This document shows, in pieces, positions 16,863-25,620 of a stretch of 64,000 bases of DNA. The first letter of the stretch is position 1, and each line of letters starts with the position of its first letter. The notes beneath the pieces are model-generated. The model had not been told where the DNA came from. It did not search any database and saw only the letters and a program-made list of their open reading frames with translations. The DNA is taken from positions 8,990,001 to 9,054,000 of the forward strand of contig NZ_JAUSWW010000001.1 of assembly GCF_030815415.1 (NCBI RefSeq), in the 5' to 3' direction. Source of the stretch: Streptomyces canus. Lineage in GTDB: Bacteria; Actinomycetota; Actinomycetes; Streptomycetales; Streptomycetaceae. A program made the position numbers and the translations under genes.

Positions 16863-18941
16863 TCAACCCGGCGTCTGCGCGCGGGCGATGAGCAGCGCCA
16901 CGTCGTCGGAGTTGTCCGGCTGGTGCAGTGTGCGCAGCAGGAGGTCGCACACCTCCTCCAGCGGGCGGTCCGGGCCGTCGAGGAGGTCCAGGAGCGCGTC
17001 CAGGCGTTCGTCGAGGGGGTGTTGGCGGGTCTCGACGAGACCGTCCGTGTAGAACACCAGCCGGTCGCCGGGTTCCAGGTCGACCGTCGTGGTGGAGAAG
17101 GCGACCCCGCCCACACCCAGCGGCGCCCCGGTGGGCAGGTCGAGGAGTTCCGGCTTGCGCCCCGAGCGGAGGCGGACGGGCGGCAGGTGCCCGGCGTTGG
17201 CGATCCGGCACTGGCGCTGATGCGGATCGTGGACGGCGTAGACGCAGGTGGCGATGGAGTCCTCGAGGTCCTGGGTGATCCGGTCGAGGTGCTCCAGGAG
17301 CCGGGCCGGTTCCAGGTCCAGGGAGGCCAGGGTGTTCGTCGCGGTGCGCAGTCGGCCCATCGTCGCGGCGGCGTTGATGCCGCTGCCCATCACGTCGCCC
17401 ACGACCAGCGCGGTCTTGCGGCCGTCGAGGGGGATCACGTCGAACCAGTCGCCCCCGACCTCGGCGGTCGCCCCCGCGGGCTGGTAGCGGGAGGCGACCT
17501 CCAGGCCGCCCGTCACCGGCGGATGGCTGGGCAGCAGACTGCGCTGGAGGGTCAGGGCGGTGTCGCGGGCGTTCTGGTACCAGCGGGCGTTGTCGATCTG
17601 CACAGCCGCACGGGACGCCAGCTCCCGGGCCAGCAGCAGGTCGTCCTCGCTGAACGGCAGCGGATTGCGGGTGCGTTTGAGGTCGAGGGCGCCGAGCACC
17701 TCGCCGCGCGCGATGAGCGGCACGGCCAGATACGAGTGGACGCCCGCGCGGGCCAGCTGTCCCGCCGCCTCGGGGGAGCGGGCGATGCGGGGCAGGTCGG
17801 CCTCCGCGACCTCGGCCACCATGACCGGCTGTCCCGTGCGCACGCACTCGGTGACCAGACGGTCGGCGCCGTACCGGGCGACCTGTCCGGGCGGGTCGGC
17901 GGCGCTGAGGGCCTCCGAGGGGTGGTCCGCCTGGACGGCGAGGGCACGGATCACGGCCGGCTCGGTGGGGCCGAGGATGCTGCGTCTGCCCTCCATCACC
18001 GCGTCCAGCAGATCCACGGCGGCGATGTCGGCGAGCTCCGGCACGGCGACCTCGGCCAGCTCACGGGCCGTGCGGTCCAGCTCCAGAGTGGTGCCGATAC
18101 GGGCGGAGGCGTCCGCGATGACGGCCAGGCGCCGCCGGGCCGCTTCCGCCGCGACCGCCGCCCGATGCTGCTCGGTGATGTCCACCACCGAGACGGCGAC
18201 GCCCAGCACGGTGCCGACCGCGTCCTCCAGCCGGTACAGCGAGACCGACCAGGCATGGTCCTCGTCCGGGTCGGCCGGGGTACGGCCCAGGGTGTGCTGG
18301 TCGACGAGCGGGCGACCGGTCTCCAGTACCCCGCGTGCCGCCGCCTCGACGCCTTCGACGTCGATCTGCGGCAGGACCTCGCCCATGGTCCGGCCGATGT
18401 GTTCCTCGGCCGGGACGCCGTTGAGCCGTTCGAGTTCCGGGTTGACCGTGACGTACCGCAGATCGGTGTCCAGGACGGCGAGCCCGATCGGGGACTGGGA
18501 GATCATCCGCGTCGACAGCGCCACGTCCCGTTCCAGGCCGCGCACGGTGTTCTGGTCGGCCGCGAGCCCCAGCGCGTACACGTCCCCGCGGTCGTCGAGG
18601 AGGCGCATGTTGCGGAACTCCACCAGCCGCGTGCTGCCGTCCTTGCGCCGGATCGGAAAGGCACCGGCCCAGCCCTCGCCCGTGACCATGACGTCGGCGA
18701 ACAGCTTGACGACCAGGTCGAGGTACTGCTCATGGACCATGATCCGGGCGGCGAACTGCCCGAGCGCCTCGCGTGCCGAGTAGCCGAACAGCTCCTCGGC
18801 CTGCGGACTCCACAGCACGATCTTCCCCTCGGCGTCCAGGACGACCGAGGCCACGCCCAGCACGTCGAGCAGTCCGCTGGGCCGTACCGCCCCGCGCACC
18901 GGCCCGTCGCCCTCGGCGACCGGAGACCCGGTTGCACTCAT
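16863..18941 (-). CDS. PAS-GAF-SpoIIE (PP2C) phosphatase
   Basis: A 692-residue signalling protein. Two PAS domains (GLLDVLGVASVVLDAEGKIVLWSPQAEELFGYSA region; then MISQSPIGLAVLDTDLRYVTVNPELERL) are followed by a GAF domain (LDRTARELAEVAVPELADIAAVDL to ASRAAVQIDNARWYQNARD). The C-terminal SpoIIE-type PP2C phosphatase has LQRSLLPSHPP, VGGDWFDVI, VVGDVMGSG and DRLVFYTDGLVE, with the metal-binding Asp residues intact. No HATPase domain is attached. It should dephosphorylate a STAS-type anti-sigma antagonist after sensing a signal through PAS/GAF. The ATG at 18941 (MSATGSP) is favoured over one 11 codons upstream. Confidence 0.9.
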   Translation of the reverse strand: MSATGSPVAEGDGPVRGAVRPSGLLDVLGVASVVLDAEGKIVLWSPQAEELFGYSAREALGQFAARIMVHEQYLDLVVKLFADVMVTGEGWAGAFPIRRKDGSTRLVEFRNMRLLDDRGDVYALGLAADQNTVRGLERDVALSTRMISQSPIGLAVLDTDLRYVTVNPELERLNGVPAEEHIGRTMGEVLPQIDVEGVEAAARGVLETGRPLVDQHTLGRTPADPDEDHAWSVSLYRLEDAVGTVLGVAVSVVDITEQHRAAVAAEAARRRLAVIADASARIGTTLELDRTARELAEVAVPELADIAAVDLLDAVMEGRRSILGPTEPAVIRALAVQADHPSEALSAADPPGQVARYGADRLVTECVRTGQPVMVAEVAEADLPRIARSPEAAGQLARAGVHSYLAVPLIARGEVLGALDLKRTRNPLPFSEDDLLLARELASRAAVQIDNARWYQNARDTALTLQRSLLPSHPPVTGGLEVASRYQPAGATAEVGGDWFDVIPLDGRKTALVVGDVMGSGINAAATMGRLRTATNTLASLDLEPARLLEHLDRITQDLEDSIATCVYAVHDPHQRQCRIANAGHLPPVRLRSGRKPELLDLPTGAPLGVGGVAFSTTTVDLEPGDRLVFYTDGLVETRQHPLDERLDALLDLLDGPDRPLEEVCDLLLRTLHQPDNSDDVALLIARAQTPG

Positions 18942-19244
18942 CGCACGCACCGCCTTCGACCGTCCACACGGCACGTCGTCCCCCGTGCCGACTCCCCTGT
19001 TGTACCGCGCTCAACCGTCGCCGGGGCGCCTGCGGCGCCCTCCTCCACCATCCCTCAACACGCCGGAGAACGTCCGGCGACGTTAGCAGCACGGCACCTC
19101 CGCCCTTTGGTCTGCGCATGATCAATACGCCGGGAGCCGGGGTCTTCACTGGTCCCGTCGACGCAGTGGTGCTTTTCTGGGATGTGGCGCGGTTCGCGGG
19201 GAACCCGTGGTTACCGCGCCATCGCCACGAGAGGAGCCATCGTG
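18942..19244. other. 303-bp gene-free region with two hairpins
   Basis: This gap between divergent genes contains no convincing reading frame. It holds two tight stem-loops, GGGCGCC/GGCGCCC at 19024-19040 and CGCCGGA/TCCGGCG at 19061-19079, and presumably the promoters of the SpoIIE phosphatase and the small gene at 19245. No clear -10/-35 pair was identified. Confidence 0.4.
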
Positions 19245-19607
19245 ATGGACCGATCGCATGAGGAGTCCGTCTCCATCGAGATCAGCGGATGCAGCAAGGA
19301 GGACGCCCGGATCGTGTTCGACACGCTGTCCACGTGCTTCGAGTCCGACCGGGGCGCCGACGAGGTGCCGCAGCAGCTGCACGAGACACGGCCCATGGTG
19401 TGGCTCGGGACGTTCGAGGTCACCGACGCGCGCGCGTGCCCGCCGCCCGCGAGGCTGTCGTCCTCCGTGGAGGCCGACGCGCAGGGCGGCTACTGGGCCA
19501 TCGAGCGGTTGCGCACCACGCTGGACTCCATGTTCACGGTGCGTGATCTGTCCTCGGCGTCCGGGGACCAGGAGCGGGAGCTGCACGTTCGTCTGGAGGG
19601 CCGCTGA
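19245..19607 (+). CDS. small hypothetical protein
   Basis: A 120-residue soluble acidic protein (MDRSHEESVSIEISGCSKEDARIVF). I do not recognise a family. The N-terminus has alternating strand/helix character (VSIEISGCSKEDARIVFDTLSTCF), and RPMVWLGTFEV looks like a buried strand. The ATG at 19245 has GAGGAG at 19231-19236, 8 nt upstream. GC3 is high and consistent with a real gene. It is divergent from the PAS-GAF-SpoIIE gene and followed by an interspersed repeat, so no operon context helps. Confidence 0.65.
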   Translation: MDRSHEESVSIEISGCSKEDARIVFDTLSTCFESDRGADEVPQQLHETRPMVWLGTFEVTDARACPPPARLSSSVEADAQGGYWAIERLRTTLDSMFTVRDLSSASGDQERELHVRLEGR

Positions 19608-19619
19608 ATCGGAGTGCCG

Positions 19620-19712
19620 CGGACGGGCCGTCGTCTGACTGCGGGCCGGTCGGGGCTTGTCGCGCCCGCGCGGCGGAAGCCGCATGTCAAAGACAGCCCC
19701 GCGCCCCTTCTG
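19620..19712 (+). repeat. interspersed GC-rich repeat, copy 1
   Basis: The core (about 19650-19709) contains GGCTTGTCGCGCCC, a CGCGGCGGAAGCCGC dyad and ACAGCCCCGCGCCCC. Related copies lie at 53911-53970 and, inverted, at 60037-60095. Its right end runs into the last codons of the M20 gene on the opposite strand, so that protein's C-terminal residues are repeat-derived. It is non-coding and probably multi-copy in the genome. Confidence 0.6.
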
Positions 19713-20854
19713 AGCGCGTTGCCGGGCCGTCGGCCAGGAGGCCTGACACCGTCTCGCGGTAGACGGCGAGCACCGTCGGCAGGTCCGCGAGACACGCGCG
19801 TTCGTCCGTGCCGTGCAGACCCTCGTACCGCACGCCGAATCCCGCCGTGGCCGGGATTCCCTCCGCCGCGAGCAGATTGCCGATGTTGGAAGGCCCCGCC
19901 GTCTTCGCCCGGACCGTCAGCCCCGCACGGGTGGCCGCGTCCAGGAGCGCGGCGGCGGGCTGCTCGTCCTCGGCGAGACGGAAGGGCGGCCAGGAGGCCA
20001 CCGGAGTGACCGTGGCCGGTGTGCCCAGCTCCGCCGCAGCCGCGCGGACCAGGGCCTCCGCCGCCCGCGCGTCGAAGGTGGGCGTCGTGCGGATGTCCAC
20101 GCCCACCTCACTACCGGTCCGGCACCACCGAGAAGCCCTCGCCGCCCCGGATCGAGGTCACCGTCAGCTTCGGCGGCAACGGGAACTCCCCGTGGGCACC
20201 CGGCAGTTCGCTCTCCTCCAGGAGCCGTACGAGCCGCGCCGCACGGGACACCGCACCCGGCGTCGTACGCCTCGATCCCGAGTGCCCCGACTCCGCGTGC
20301 ACCGCGATCGTCGCCCGCCAGAACCCCCGCCCGCCGACCACCACCTCGTCCGGCCCGGGGTAGCCGATCATCACCCCCGCAGGGCGCACCGCCGCCGGAT
20401 CGGCGAGATAGGCGCGGGCGCCGCCGAAGCCGCCGGTGTGCTCGTCGACGTCCAGCAGGACCGCGAGCCCGCCGCGGAACGTACGGCCGTGCAGCTCCGC
20501 CGCGATGGCGCAGAACATCGCCGCCGCGAGCTTCGAGTCGGCCGCTCCCCGCCCCCGCAGCCAGCCGTCCACCACGTCCCCGGAGTCCGGCGGGAACGAC
20601 CAGGCGCCCTCGTCGCCGTAGGGGGCGGTGTCCACGCAGGCGTCGAGCGCCCACCAGCGTCCGGGCAGGCCGCCCGAGACCTCCACCAGCAGGCCGGTGC
20701 AGGTGCCCGCGTCGTCGTACAGGCGTCGGTGCGGCAGCTCCCGAGAGGTCAGCCAGCCCTCCAGAACGCCCAGGACGGGGGCGTAGTCGTCGATTCCGCC
20801 GCGGCTCGGGCGGCGGATCAGCTGCTGGGCGAGTTCGACGATCTCCGCGGTCAT
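19687..20854 (-). pseudogene. M20-family metallo-hydrolase, split by a 1-nt frameshift
   Basis: Two adjacent frames together make one M20/ArgE-DapE-like protein of about 389 residues. The first part (20854 down to a TAG at 20111-20113) has LDACVDTAPYGDE, GWLRGRGAADSKLAAA and DVDEHTGGFGG. The second (from about 20112 down) continues EVGVDIRTTPTF and ends at 19687. Removing one T near 20113 would rejoin them as VVPDR-S-EVGVDIRTT, the normal family sequence. Two usual zinc ligands also differ: the His of GHxD is Cys and the second Glu of DEE is His. This is either a decaying gene or a sequencing error at one base. Confidence 0.8.
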
Positions 20855-20900
20855 GGGGCCACTGTGCCCGAGGGTGTCCCGTGTCACGCACCCCCGATTA

Positions 20901-20914
20901 TGCAACTAGTTGCA
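20901..20914. promoter_or_regulatory. 14-bp perfect palindrome, PadR operator candidate
   Basis: TGCAACTAGTTGCA is fully self-complementary and lies 59 bp upstream of the dienoyl-CoA reductase start, in a short AT-richer island. The gene right after that reductase encodes a PadR repressor, whose family binds such ATGCA/TGCAT-type dyads, so it is the best candidate ligand. Confidence 0.65.
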
Positions 20915-20972
20915 AAAGGCGCCCGCCGTCCTCTACAACAGAAGCCACGACACCCGCCCACGGAGGGGCCCC

Positions 20973-22988
20973 ATGAGCCGTTACCCGCACCTGCTGAGCC
21001 CGCTGGACCTGGGCTTCACCACGCTGCCCAACCGGGTCCTCATGGGCTCCATGCACGTCGGCCTGGAGGAGGCCGAGCGCGGCTTCGAGCGGATGGCGGC
21101 GTTCTACGCGGCACGTGCGCGTGGCGGAGTGGGCCTGATCGTCACCGGCGGCATCGCGCCCAACGAGGCGGGACGGCCCTACGACGGCGGCGCGAAGCTC
21201 ACCACCGAGGCGGAGGCCGAGCAGCACCGGGAGATCACCGAGGCCGTGCACCGCGAGGGCGGCCGCATCGCGATGCAGATCCTGCACTTCGGCCGGTACG
21301 CCTACCACGAGGGACTCGTCGCGCCGAGCCCGATCCAGGCGCCGATCAGCTGGTTCCCGCCCCGTGAGCTCACCGACGCCGAGGTCGAGCAGACCATCGA
21401 CGACTACGCCCGCGCCGCCACTCTGGCCAGGCAGGCCGGCTACGACGGTGTCGAGATCATGGGCTCCGAGGGTTACCTCATCAACGAGTTCATCGCCGCG
21501 CAGACCAACCACCGCACCGACCGCTGGGGCGGATCGTACGAGAACCGCATGCGGTTCCCGGTCGAGATCGTGCGGCGGGTGCGCGAGGCCGTCGGCGAGG
21601 ACTTCATCATCATCTATCGCCTGTCCATGCTGGATCTCGTCCCCGGTGGCTCCACCCACGACGAGGTCGTCACGCTCGCAAAGGCCGTCGAGGCGGCCGG
21701 CGCGACCATCATCAACACCGGTATCGGCTGGCACGAGGCCCGCATCCCCACCATCGCCACGTCGGTGCCGCGCGGCGCCTACACCTGGGTGACCAAGAAG
21801 CTCATGGGCGAGGTCGGCATCCCCCTCGTCACCACCAACCGCATCAACACCCCCGAGGTCGCCGAGGAGTTGCTCGCCGACGGGTACGCGGACATGGTGT
21901 CCATGGCCCGCCCGATGCTCGCCGACCCCGACTTCGTCACCAAGGCCGCGGCGGGCAAGCCCGAGGCCATCAACACCTGCATCGGCTGCAACCAGGCCTG
22001 CCTCGACCACACCTTCAGCGGTCAGATCACCTCCTGCCTGGTCAACCCGCGCGCCTGCCACGAGACCGAGCTGGTGCTGTCGCCGACCCGGCTGCGCAAG
22101 CGGGTCGCGGTCGTGGGCGCGGGCCCGGCCGGACTCGCCTGTGCCGTGAGCGCCGCCGAACGCGGTCATGACGTGACGCTCTTCGACGCCGCGAGCGAGA
22201 TCGGCGGCCAGCTCAACGTCGCCCGCCAGGTCCCCGGCAAGCAGGAGTTCGACGAGACCATCCGCTACTTCCGCCACCAGCTCGACCGGCACCACGTCGA
22301 CGTGCGGCTGAACACCTGGGTCGCCGCCGCGGACCTCGCCGCCTTCGACGAGGTCGTCGTCGCCACCGGCGTCACTCCGCGCACCCCCGACATCCCCGGT
22401 GTCGACCACCCGAGCGTCGTCGGCTACCTCGACGTCCTGCGCGACCGCGTTCCCGTCGGCCGGCGGGTCGCCGTCCTCGGCGCGGGCGGCATCGGCTTCG
22501 ACGTCGCCGAGTTCCTCACCGACGGCGGCGACAAGGCGCACGAGGACCCGGCGACGTACTTCCGCCTCTGGGGCGTCGACATGGACCACACCGGCCCCGG
22601 CGGACTCGTCGCCCCCGAGCGCCCCGCCCCGCCGCGTACCGTGCATCTGCTCCAGCGCAAGACCACCAAGGTCGGCGCGGGGCTCGGCAAGACCACCGGC
22701 TGGATCCACCGCACCGAACTCAAGCACCGCGGCGTCACCATGGTCCCGGGCGTGCGCTACGACCGGATCGACGACGCCGGACTCCATGTCACCGTCGGCG
22801 AGGAGAGCACGGTCCTGGAGGTCGACACCATCGTCCTGTGCACCGGACAGGAGCCGCGCCGCGACCTGTACGAGGCGCTGGTCGCCGCCGGCGTGAGCGC
22901 CCACCTCATCGGCGGCGCCGACGTGGCCGCCGAACTGGACGCCAAGCGGGCCATCAAGCAGGGCACCGAGGTCGCGGCCGCCCTCTAG
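20973..22988 (+). CDS. NADPH-dependent 2,4-dienoyl-CoA reductase-type FMN/FAD/4Fe-4S enzyme
   Basis: A 671-residue three-part flavoenzyme. Residues 1-330 are an Old-Yellow-Enzyme TIM barrel for FMN (PNRVLMGSMHVGLEE; EIMGSEGYLINEF; NHRTDRWGGSYENR). Cys336, Cys339, Cys343 and Cys355 (C-x2-C-x3-C-x11-C) bind the 4Fe-4S cluster. The C-terminal half has two Rossmann domains for FAD and NADPH, starting VAVVGAGPAGLACAV. This is the architecture of E. coli FadH and of trimethylamine dehydrogenase relatives; FadH-like reduction of polyunsaturated acyl-CoA is the best call. CGGAGGGGCCCC precedes the ATG at 20973. The downstream PadR gene and the upstream palindrome suggest repression by PadR. Confidence 0.87.
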   Translation: MSRYPHLLSPLDLGFTTLPNRVLMGSMHVGLEEAERGFERMAAFYAARARGGVGLIVTGGIAPNEAGRPYDGGAKLTTEAEAEQHREITEAVHREGGRIAMQILHFGRYAYHEGLVAPSPIQAPISWFPPRELTDAEVEQTIDDYARAATLARQAGYDGVEIMGSEGYLINEFIAAQTNHRTDRWGGSYENRMRFPVEIVRRVREAVGEDFIIIYRLSMLDLVPGGSTHDEVVTLAKAVEAAGATIINTGIGWHEARIPTIATSVPRGAYTWVTKKLMGEVGIPLVTTNRINTPEVAEELLADGYADMVSMARPMLADPDFVTKAAAGKPEAINTCIGCNQACLDHTFSGQITSCLVNPRACHETELVLSPTRLRKRVAVVGAGPAGLACAVSAAERGHDVTLFDAASEIGGQLNVARQVPGKQEFDETIRYFRHQLDRHHVDVRLNTWVAAADLAAFDEVVVATGVTPRTPDIPGVDHPSVVGYLDVLRDRVPVGRRVAVLGAGGIGFDVAEFLTDGGDKAHEDPATYFRLWGVDMDHTGPGGLVAPERPAPPRTVHLLQRKTTKVGAGLGKTTGWIHRTELKHRGVTMVPGVRYDRIDDAGLHVTVGEESTVLEVDTIVLCTGQEPRRDLYEALVAAGVSAHLIGGADVAAELDAKRAIKQGTEVAAAL

Positions 22989-22999
22989 GGTGCCGTCCC

Positions 23000-23005
23000 T
23001 AGGAT
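23000..23005 (+). promoter_or_regulatory. -10 element of a probable leaderless padR transcript
   Basis: TAGGAT is a good actinobacterial -10 and ends six bases before the GTG at 23012. No ribosome binding site fits between, so the PadR message may start at the GTG, independently of read-through from the reductase gene. Confidence 0.5.
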
Positions 23006-23011
23006 GACTCC

Positions 23012-23560
23012 GTGTCACTCCCGCACGCGATCCTCACCGCCCTGCTGGAAAGGCCGTCCTCGGGGCTGGAGCTGACCCGCCGTTTCGACAAGTCGATCGG
23101 CTACTTCTGGTCGGCGACGCATCAGCAGATCTATCGCGAGCTGGGAAAACTCGAGGCGGAGGGCCACATCCGGGCCCTTGCGCCGGAGCAGCCGGCCCGT
23201 GGGCAGAAGAAGCGGTACGAGGTGCTGCCGGCGGGCCGGGACGAACTGGCCCGCTGGACCGCCGCGTCCCAGGACCCCAAGCAGTACCGCGACAGCCTGT
23301 TCCTGCGGCTGCGGGCGGCGGCCGTGGTCGGCACCGAGGGCATCGAGGCCGATCTGCGCCGCCATCTGGAGGTGCACGGCAAGCTGCTGGCCGAGTACGA
23401 GGAGATCGAGCAGCGGGACTTCCCGCCCGGGAAGGACAGCCCGCAGGACCGGTTGCAGCACCTGATCCTGCGGGCGGGTATCGACCTGGAGACCTTCTGG
23501 ACGGGGTGGCTCACCCACGCGCTGGAGGAGTTCGCCGAGCTGCCCGATCAGAGCCGGTAG
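23012..23560 (+). CDS. PadR-family transcriptional regulator
   Basis: A 182-residue repressor. The N-terminal winged helix has the PadR signature HAILTALLERPSSGLELTRRFDKSIGYFWSATHQQIYRELGKLEAEGHI, and the C-terminal Vir-like helical region (RLRAAAVVG to LETFWTGWL) makes the dimer. The GTG at 23012 follows the reductase stop by only 23 nt. PadR members respond to phenolic acids or acyl compounds and often control the adjacent gene; the palindrome at 20901 is the plausible target. Its 3' end overlaps the convergent secreted-protein gene by 13 bp. Confidence 0.9.
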   Translation: MSLPHAILTALLERPSSGLELTRRFDKSIGYFWSATHQQIYRELGKLEAEGHIRALAPEQPARGQKKRYEVLPAGRDELARWTAASQDPKQYRDSLFLRLRAAAVVGTEGIEADLRRHLEVHGKLLAEYEEIEQRDFPPGKDSPQDRLQHLILRAGIDLETFWTGWLTHALEEFAELPDQSR

Positions 23561-24072
23561 GGCTTGGCGCGACGGCGCAGGAACCAGACCGCCGCGATCC
23601 CGCCGATCCCGACGAGGGCGGCGCCGACACCCAGGGTGAGCGGACCGTAGTCCTCGGCGGCACCGCCGAGGCCGCCCATGACGCCGCGCGACGGCGAGGC
23701 CGTGGCGGAGATCGTGGGGGTGGTCGTCGTCGAGACGATGACCGACTGGGTGCCCGCCGTGCTGTTGTTCGCGCACATCACGATGACGGTGTAGGTACCG
23801 GGGCTCACGTTCGACCAGGCGGCCGACTGCAGGGACGTCGTCCCCGACAGCGTCACCTGACGGCCTTGAGTGAAGTTCGCCTGGCCGCTGTTCAGGAGCG
23901 AGGCGGTACCCCAGCTGCCGTTCACCTGGCTGCAGGCACTGGTCGTGACGGACACCGTGGATCCGGTGGTGCTGACGGAAATCCCCGAAGCCGCGGCCGC
24001 CGGTACGGCGGCCAGCGCGACGGCGGCGGCAGCGGTCAGGCCGGAGCGGAGGAGAAGCTGAGTAGTACGCAT
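23548..24072 (-). CDS. secreted, membrane-tethered Ser/Thr-rich protein
   Basis: A 174-residue surface protein. It has a classical signal peptide (MRTTQLLLRSGLTAAAAVALAAVPAAAA, cleavage after AAA), a beta-rich ectodomain with two cysteines (ACSQVNGSWG and VIVMCANN) that may form a disulfide, a Thr/Ser linker, and a C-terminal membrane helix (PLTLGVGAALVGIGGIAAVWFL) ending in RRRAKPYRL. No LPXTG motif is present, so it is a tail-anchored surface protein rather than a sortase substrate. The domain is not recognised. The ATG at 24072 gives the correct signal peptide; longer frames upstream are not credible. Confidence 0.7.
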   Translation of the reverse strand: MRTTQLLLRSGLTAAAAVALAAVPAAAASGISVSTTGSTVSVTTSACSQVNGSWGTASLLNSGQANFTQGRQVTLSGTTSLQSAAWSNVSPGTYTVIVMCANNSTAGTQSVIVSTTTTPTISATASPSRGVMGGLGGAAEDYGPLTLGVGAALVGIGGIAAVWFLRRRAKPYRL

Positions 24073-24238
24073 GGACTGCCCTCCGGCGGCACGGTTGGCG
24101 GTACATCCGTAGCGCCGCCGAGGTCGGGAATCGCCCGTGCGCCTCAGGGGCAGCCAACGTGCCCGCGGCCCGGCGCGCACCCGGACCGCCTCCGGGCAGG
24201 TGACGGATTCCTTCGTACGGCCCAGACGAGAGGTGCCG

Positions 24239-25240
24239 TCACGGCTCCCCGGCGCCGGTCGTCACCGTCCGCTCCGCCGAGAATCCGCCCCAGGTCCCGT
24301 CCGGCAGCCTGGCCCGGATCCGCACCCGCTGGGTGACCCCGTCCTCCCGGCCCGCATAGAAGCTGTACGTCGCCCGGCCGCTCGGCGGGTTCCCGCCGAA
24401 CACCAGGGAGGTGGCCGGACGGCCGTCCAGGTGGACCTGGTACTCCGTGACCGTGCCGTCCGCGCGCGGCGGGACCCAGGAGAGGTCGAGGTAGTACGCC
24501 CCGTCGTCGCCGAGACGCGTCGCCGCGCGGAAGCCGGTGGGTGCCGTGCCGCGACCGTCGTCGGTGCCCGGCGCGGTGGTGAGGCGGACGGTGCCGCTCG
24601 CCGGGGAGACGTTGTCGGCCGCGTCCCGGGCGCGCACGGTGAAGGCGTAGCGGGTGCCCGGCCGCAGCCCCGTCACCACCGTCGCCGTCTGGTTCCCGCC
24701 CACACTGTGGATCTTCGTGGCGCCCTGGTGGATGTCGTACGACAGCACACCCCGGTCGTCCGAGGACGCGGACCAGGACAGCTGGACGGCCCGGCTGCCG
24801 ATCACCCGGCCCTGCGGCCTCCCGGGCGCTGTCGGCGCCGAACCGTCCGCCGTCACGGCCGCCGGAGTGGCGGCGCGGACCTCCCGGCTGCTCGGGCCCA
24901 CCTGCCCGTCGGTGTCCCGAGCCCGCACGGTGAAGACGTAGGTGGTGGACGGCCTCAGCCTGGTGACGTCCACCATGTGCTCGGAACCCGGTACCTCCTT
25001 CACCTTCGTGGTGCCCTGATACACCTCGTAGGCCGTGACGTCCCCGTCGGTCGCGTTCCACATGACGTGCACGCTGGTCGCGCTGCCGGCCGCGGCGGTG
25101 ATGCCCACGGGTGCCGCGGGGAGGCGGCGGGCCTCGCCGTCACCGCTCCAGGCGCAGGAGGCGAGCAGCGTGAGCACTCCGCAGAGCATTGCGCAGAGTG
25201 CCCCGCGGAGCGCTCCGGGGGGTGCGAAAGCACGGCGCAC
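24239..25240 (-). CDS. fibronectin type III domain lipoprotein
   Basis: A 333-residue exported protein. The signal peptide ends in a lipobox LLASC (lipid Cys at about residue 29), so the protein should be anchored to the outer face of the membrane. Two clear FN3 domains follow (PVGITAAAGSATSVHVMWNATDGDVTAYEVYQG; then PGRPQGRVIGSRAVQLSWSASSDDRGVLSYDIHQG), each with the TGLRPGTRYAFTVRARD strand, then a third FN3-like domain. Such FN3 modules are typical linkers of Streptomyces chitin/chitosan hydrolases, but no catalytic domain is attached. GTG start at 25240 with GGGGAGG upstream. Divergent from the chitosanase gene and next to a 20-bp dyad. Confidence 0.82.
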   Translation of the reverse strand: MRRAFAPPGALRGALCAMLCGVLTLLASCAWSGDGEARRLPAAPVGITAAAGSATSVHVMWNATDGDVTAYEVYQGTTKVKEVPGSEHMVDVTRLRPSTTYVFTVRARDTDGQVGPSSREVRAATPAAVTADGSAPTAPGRPQGRVIGSRAVQLSWSASSDDRGVLSYDIHQGATKIHSVGGNQTATVVTGLRPGTRYAFTVRARDAADNVSPASGTVRLTTAPGTDDGRGTAPTGFRAATRLGDDGAYYLDLSWVPPRADGTVTEYQVHLDGRPATSLVFGGNPPSGRATYSFYAGREDGVTQRVRIRARLPDGTWGGFSAERTVTTGAGEP

Positions 25241-25260
25241 GGACGGCCTCCCCGGGGAGG

Positions 25261-25280
25261 ATATTGGTCCGGACTAATAT
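25261..25280. promoter_or_regulatory. 20-bp dyad, DasR/GntR-type operator candidate
   Basis: ATATTGGTCC followed by GGACTAATAT pairs at 9 of 10 positions. The TGGTCCGGACTA core matches TGGTC-nn-GACCA-type HutC/DasR sites except for one base. It lies 21 bp upstream of the FN3 lipoprotein GTG, where a repressor would block transcription, and in the same intergenic region as a GH75 chitosanase. Confidence 0.6.
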
Positions 25281-25620
25281 GGCGCCGTCGGCGGGAGAAC
25301 ATCAAGAGGGCCGTCGTGGGTGAGCGGACGGAACGGTTACGTATGCTGAAGCTCCTCACGGTCGAACTTCCCTTGAGGGATCGGGAGTTCGTGCCGTTGG
25401 CGCGGGCCGCTGTCGTCGCTGTTCCCGCGCCGGACGCGGGCGGCCGGGCGGCCGGAGCCGACGCGGGCTCAGGCGCCCGGCCCCTGTCGCCAGTTCGGGG
25501 ACATGTGCCGCCGACCAGGGGATGTGCACCGTCCGGCCCCCTATCGGTGGCCGCTTGATCGGAACGGCAGCAGATTTGGCTGAGTGTCCGTCAATGTCCC
25601 CCAGGAGAGGGTCCCCCATC
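25281..25620. other. intergenic region upstream of the chitosanase gene
   Basis: About 340 bp between divergent secreted-protein genes. A 71-codon frame from an ATG at 25343 to a stop at 25558 has moderately high GC3 but no ribosome binding site and no recognisable sequence, so it is not called as a gene. The promoter of the chitosanase should lie near the right end; AGGAGAGG at 25603-25610 is its ribosome binding site. Confidence 0.4.

Noticed and set aside
20105..20115. Programmed ribosomal frameshift in the M20 gene
   Set aside because: No slippery sequence or pseudoknot is seen, and a stop at the shift point with a single extra base is simpler as mutation or sequencing error.
20898..23018. 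706-codon frame antisense to the dienoyl-CoA reductase
   Set aside because: No domain, composition of a shadow frame; the plus-strand protein is clearly a known flavoenzyme.
25343..25558. 71-codon frame in the gap before the chitosanase gene
   Set aside because: GC3 is only moderately high, no ribosome binding site, and no recognisable sequence; kept as non-coding.
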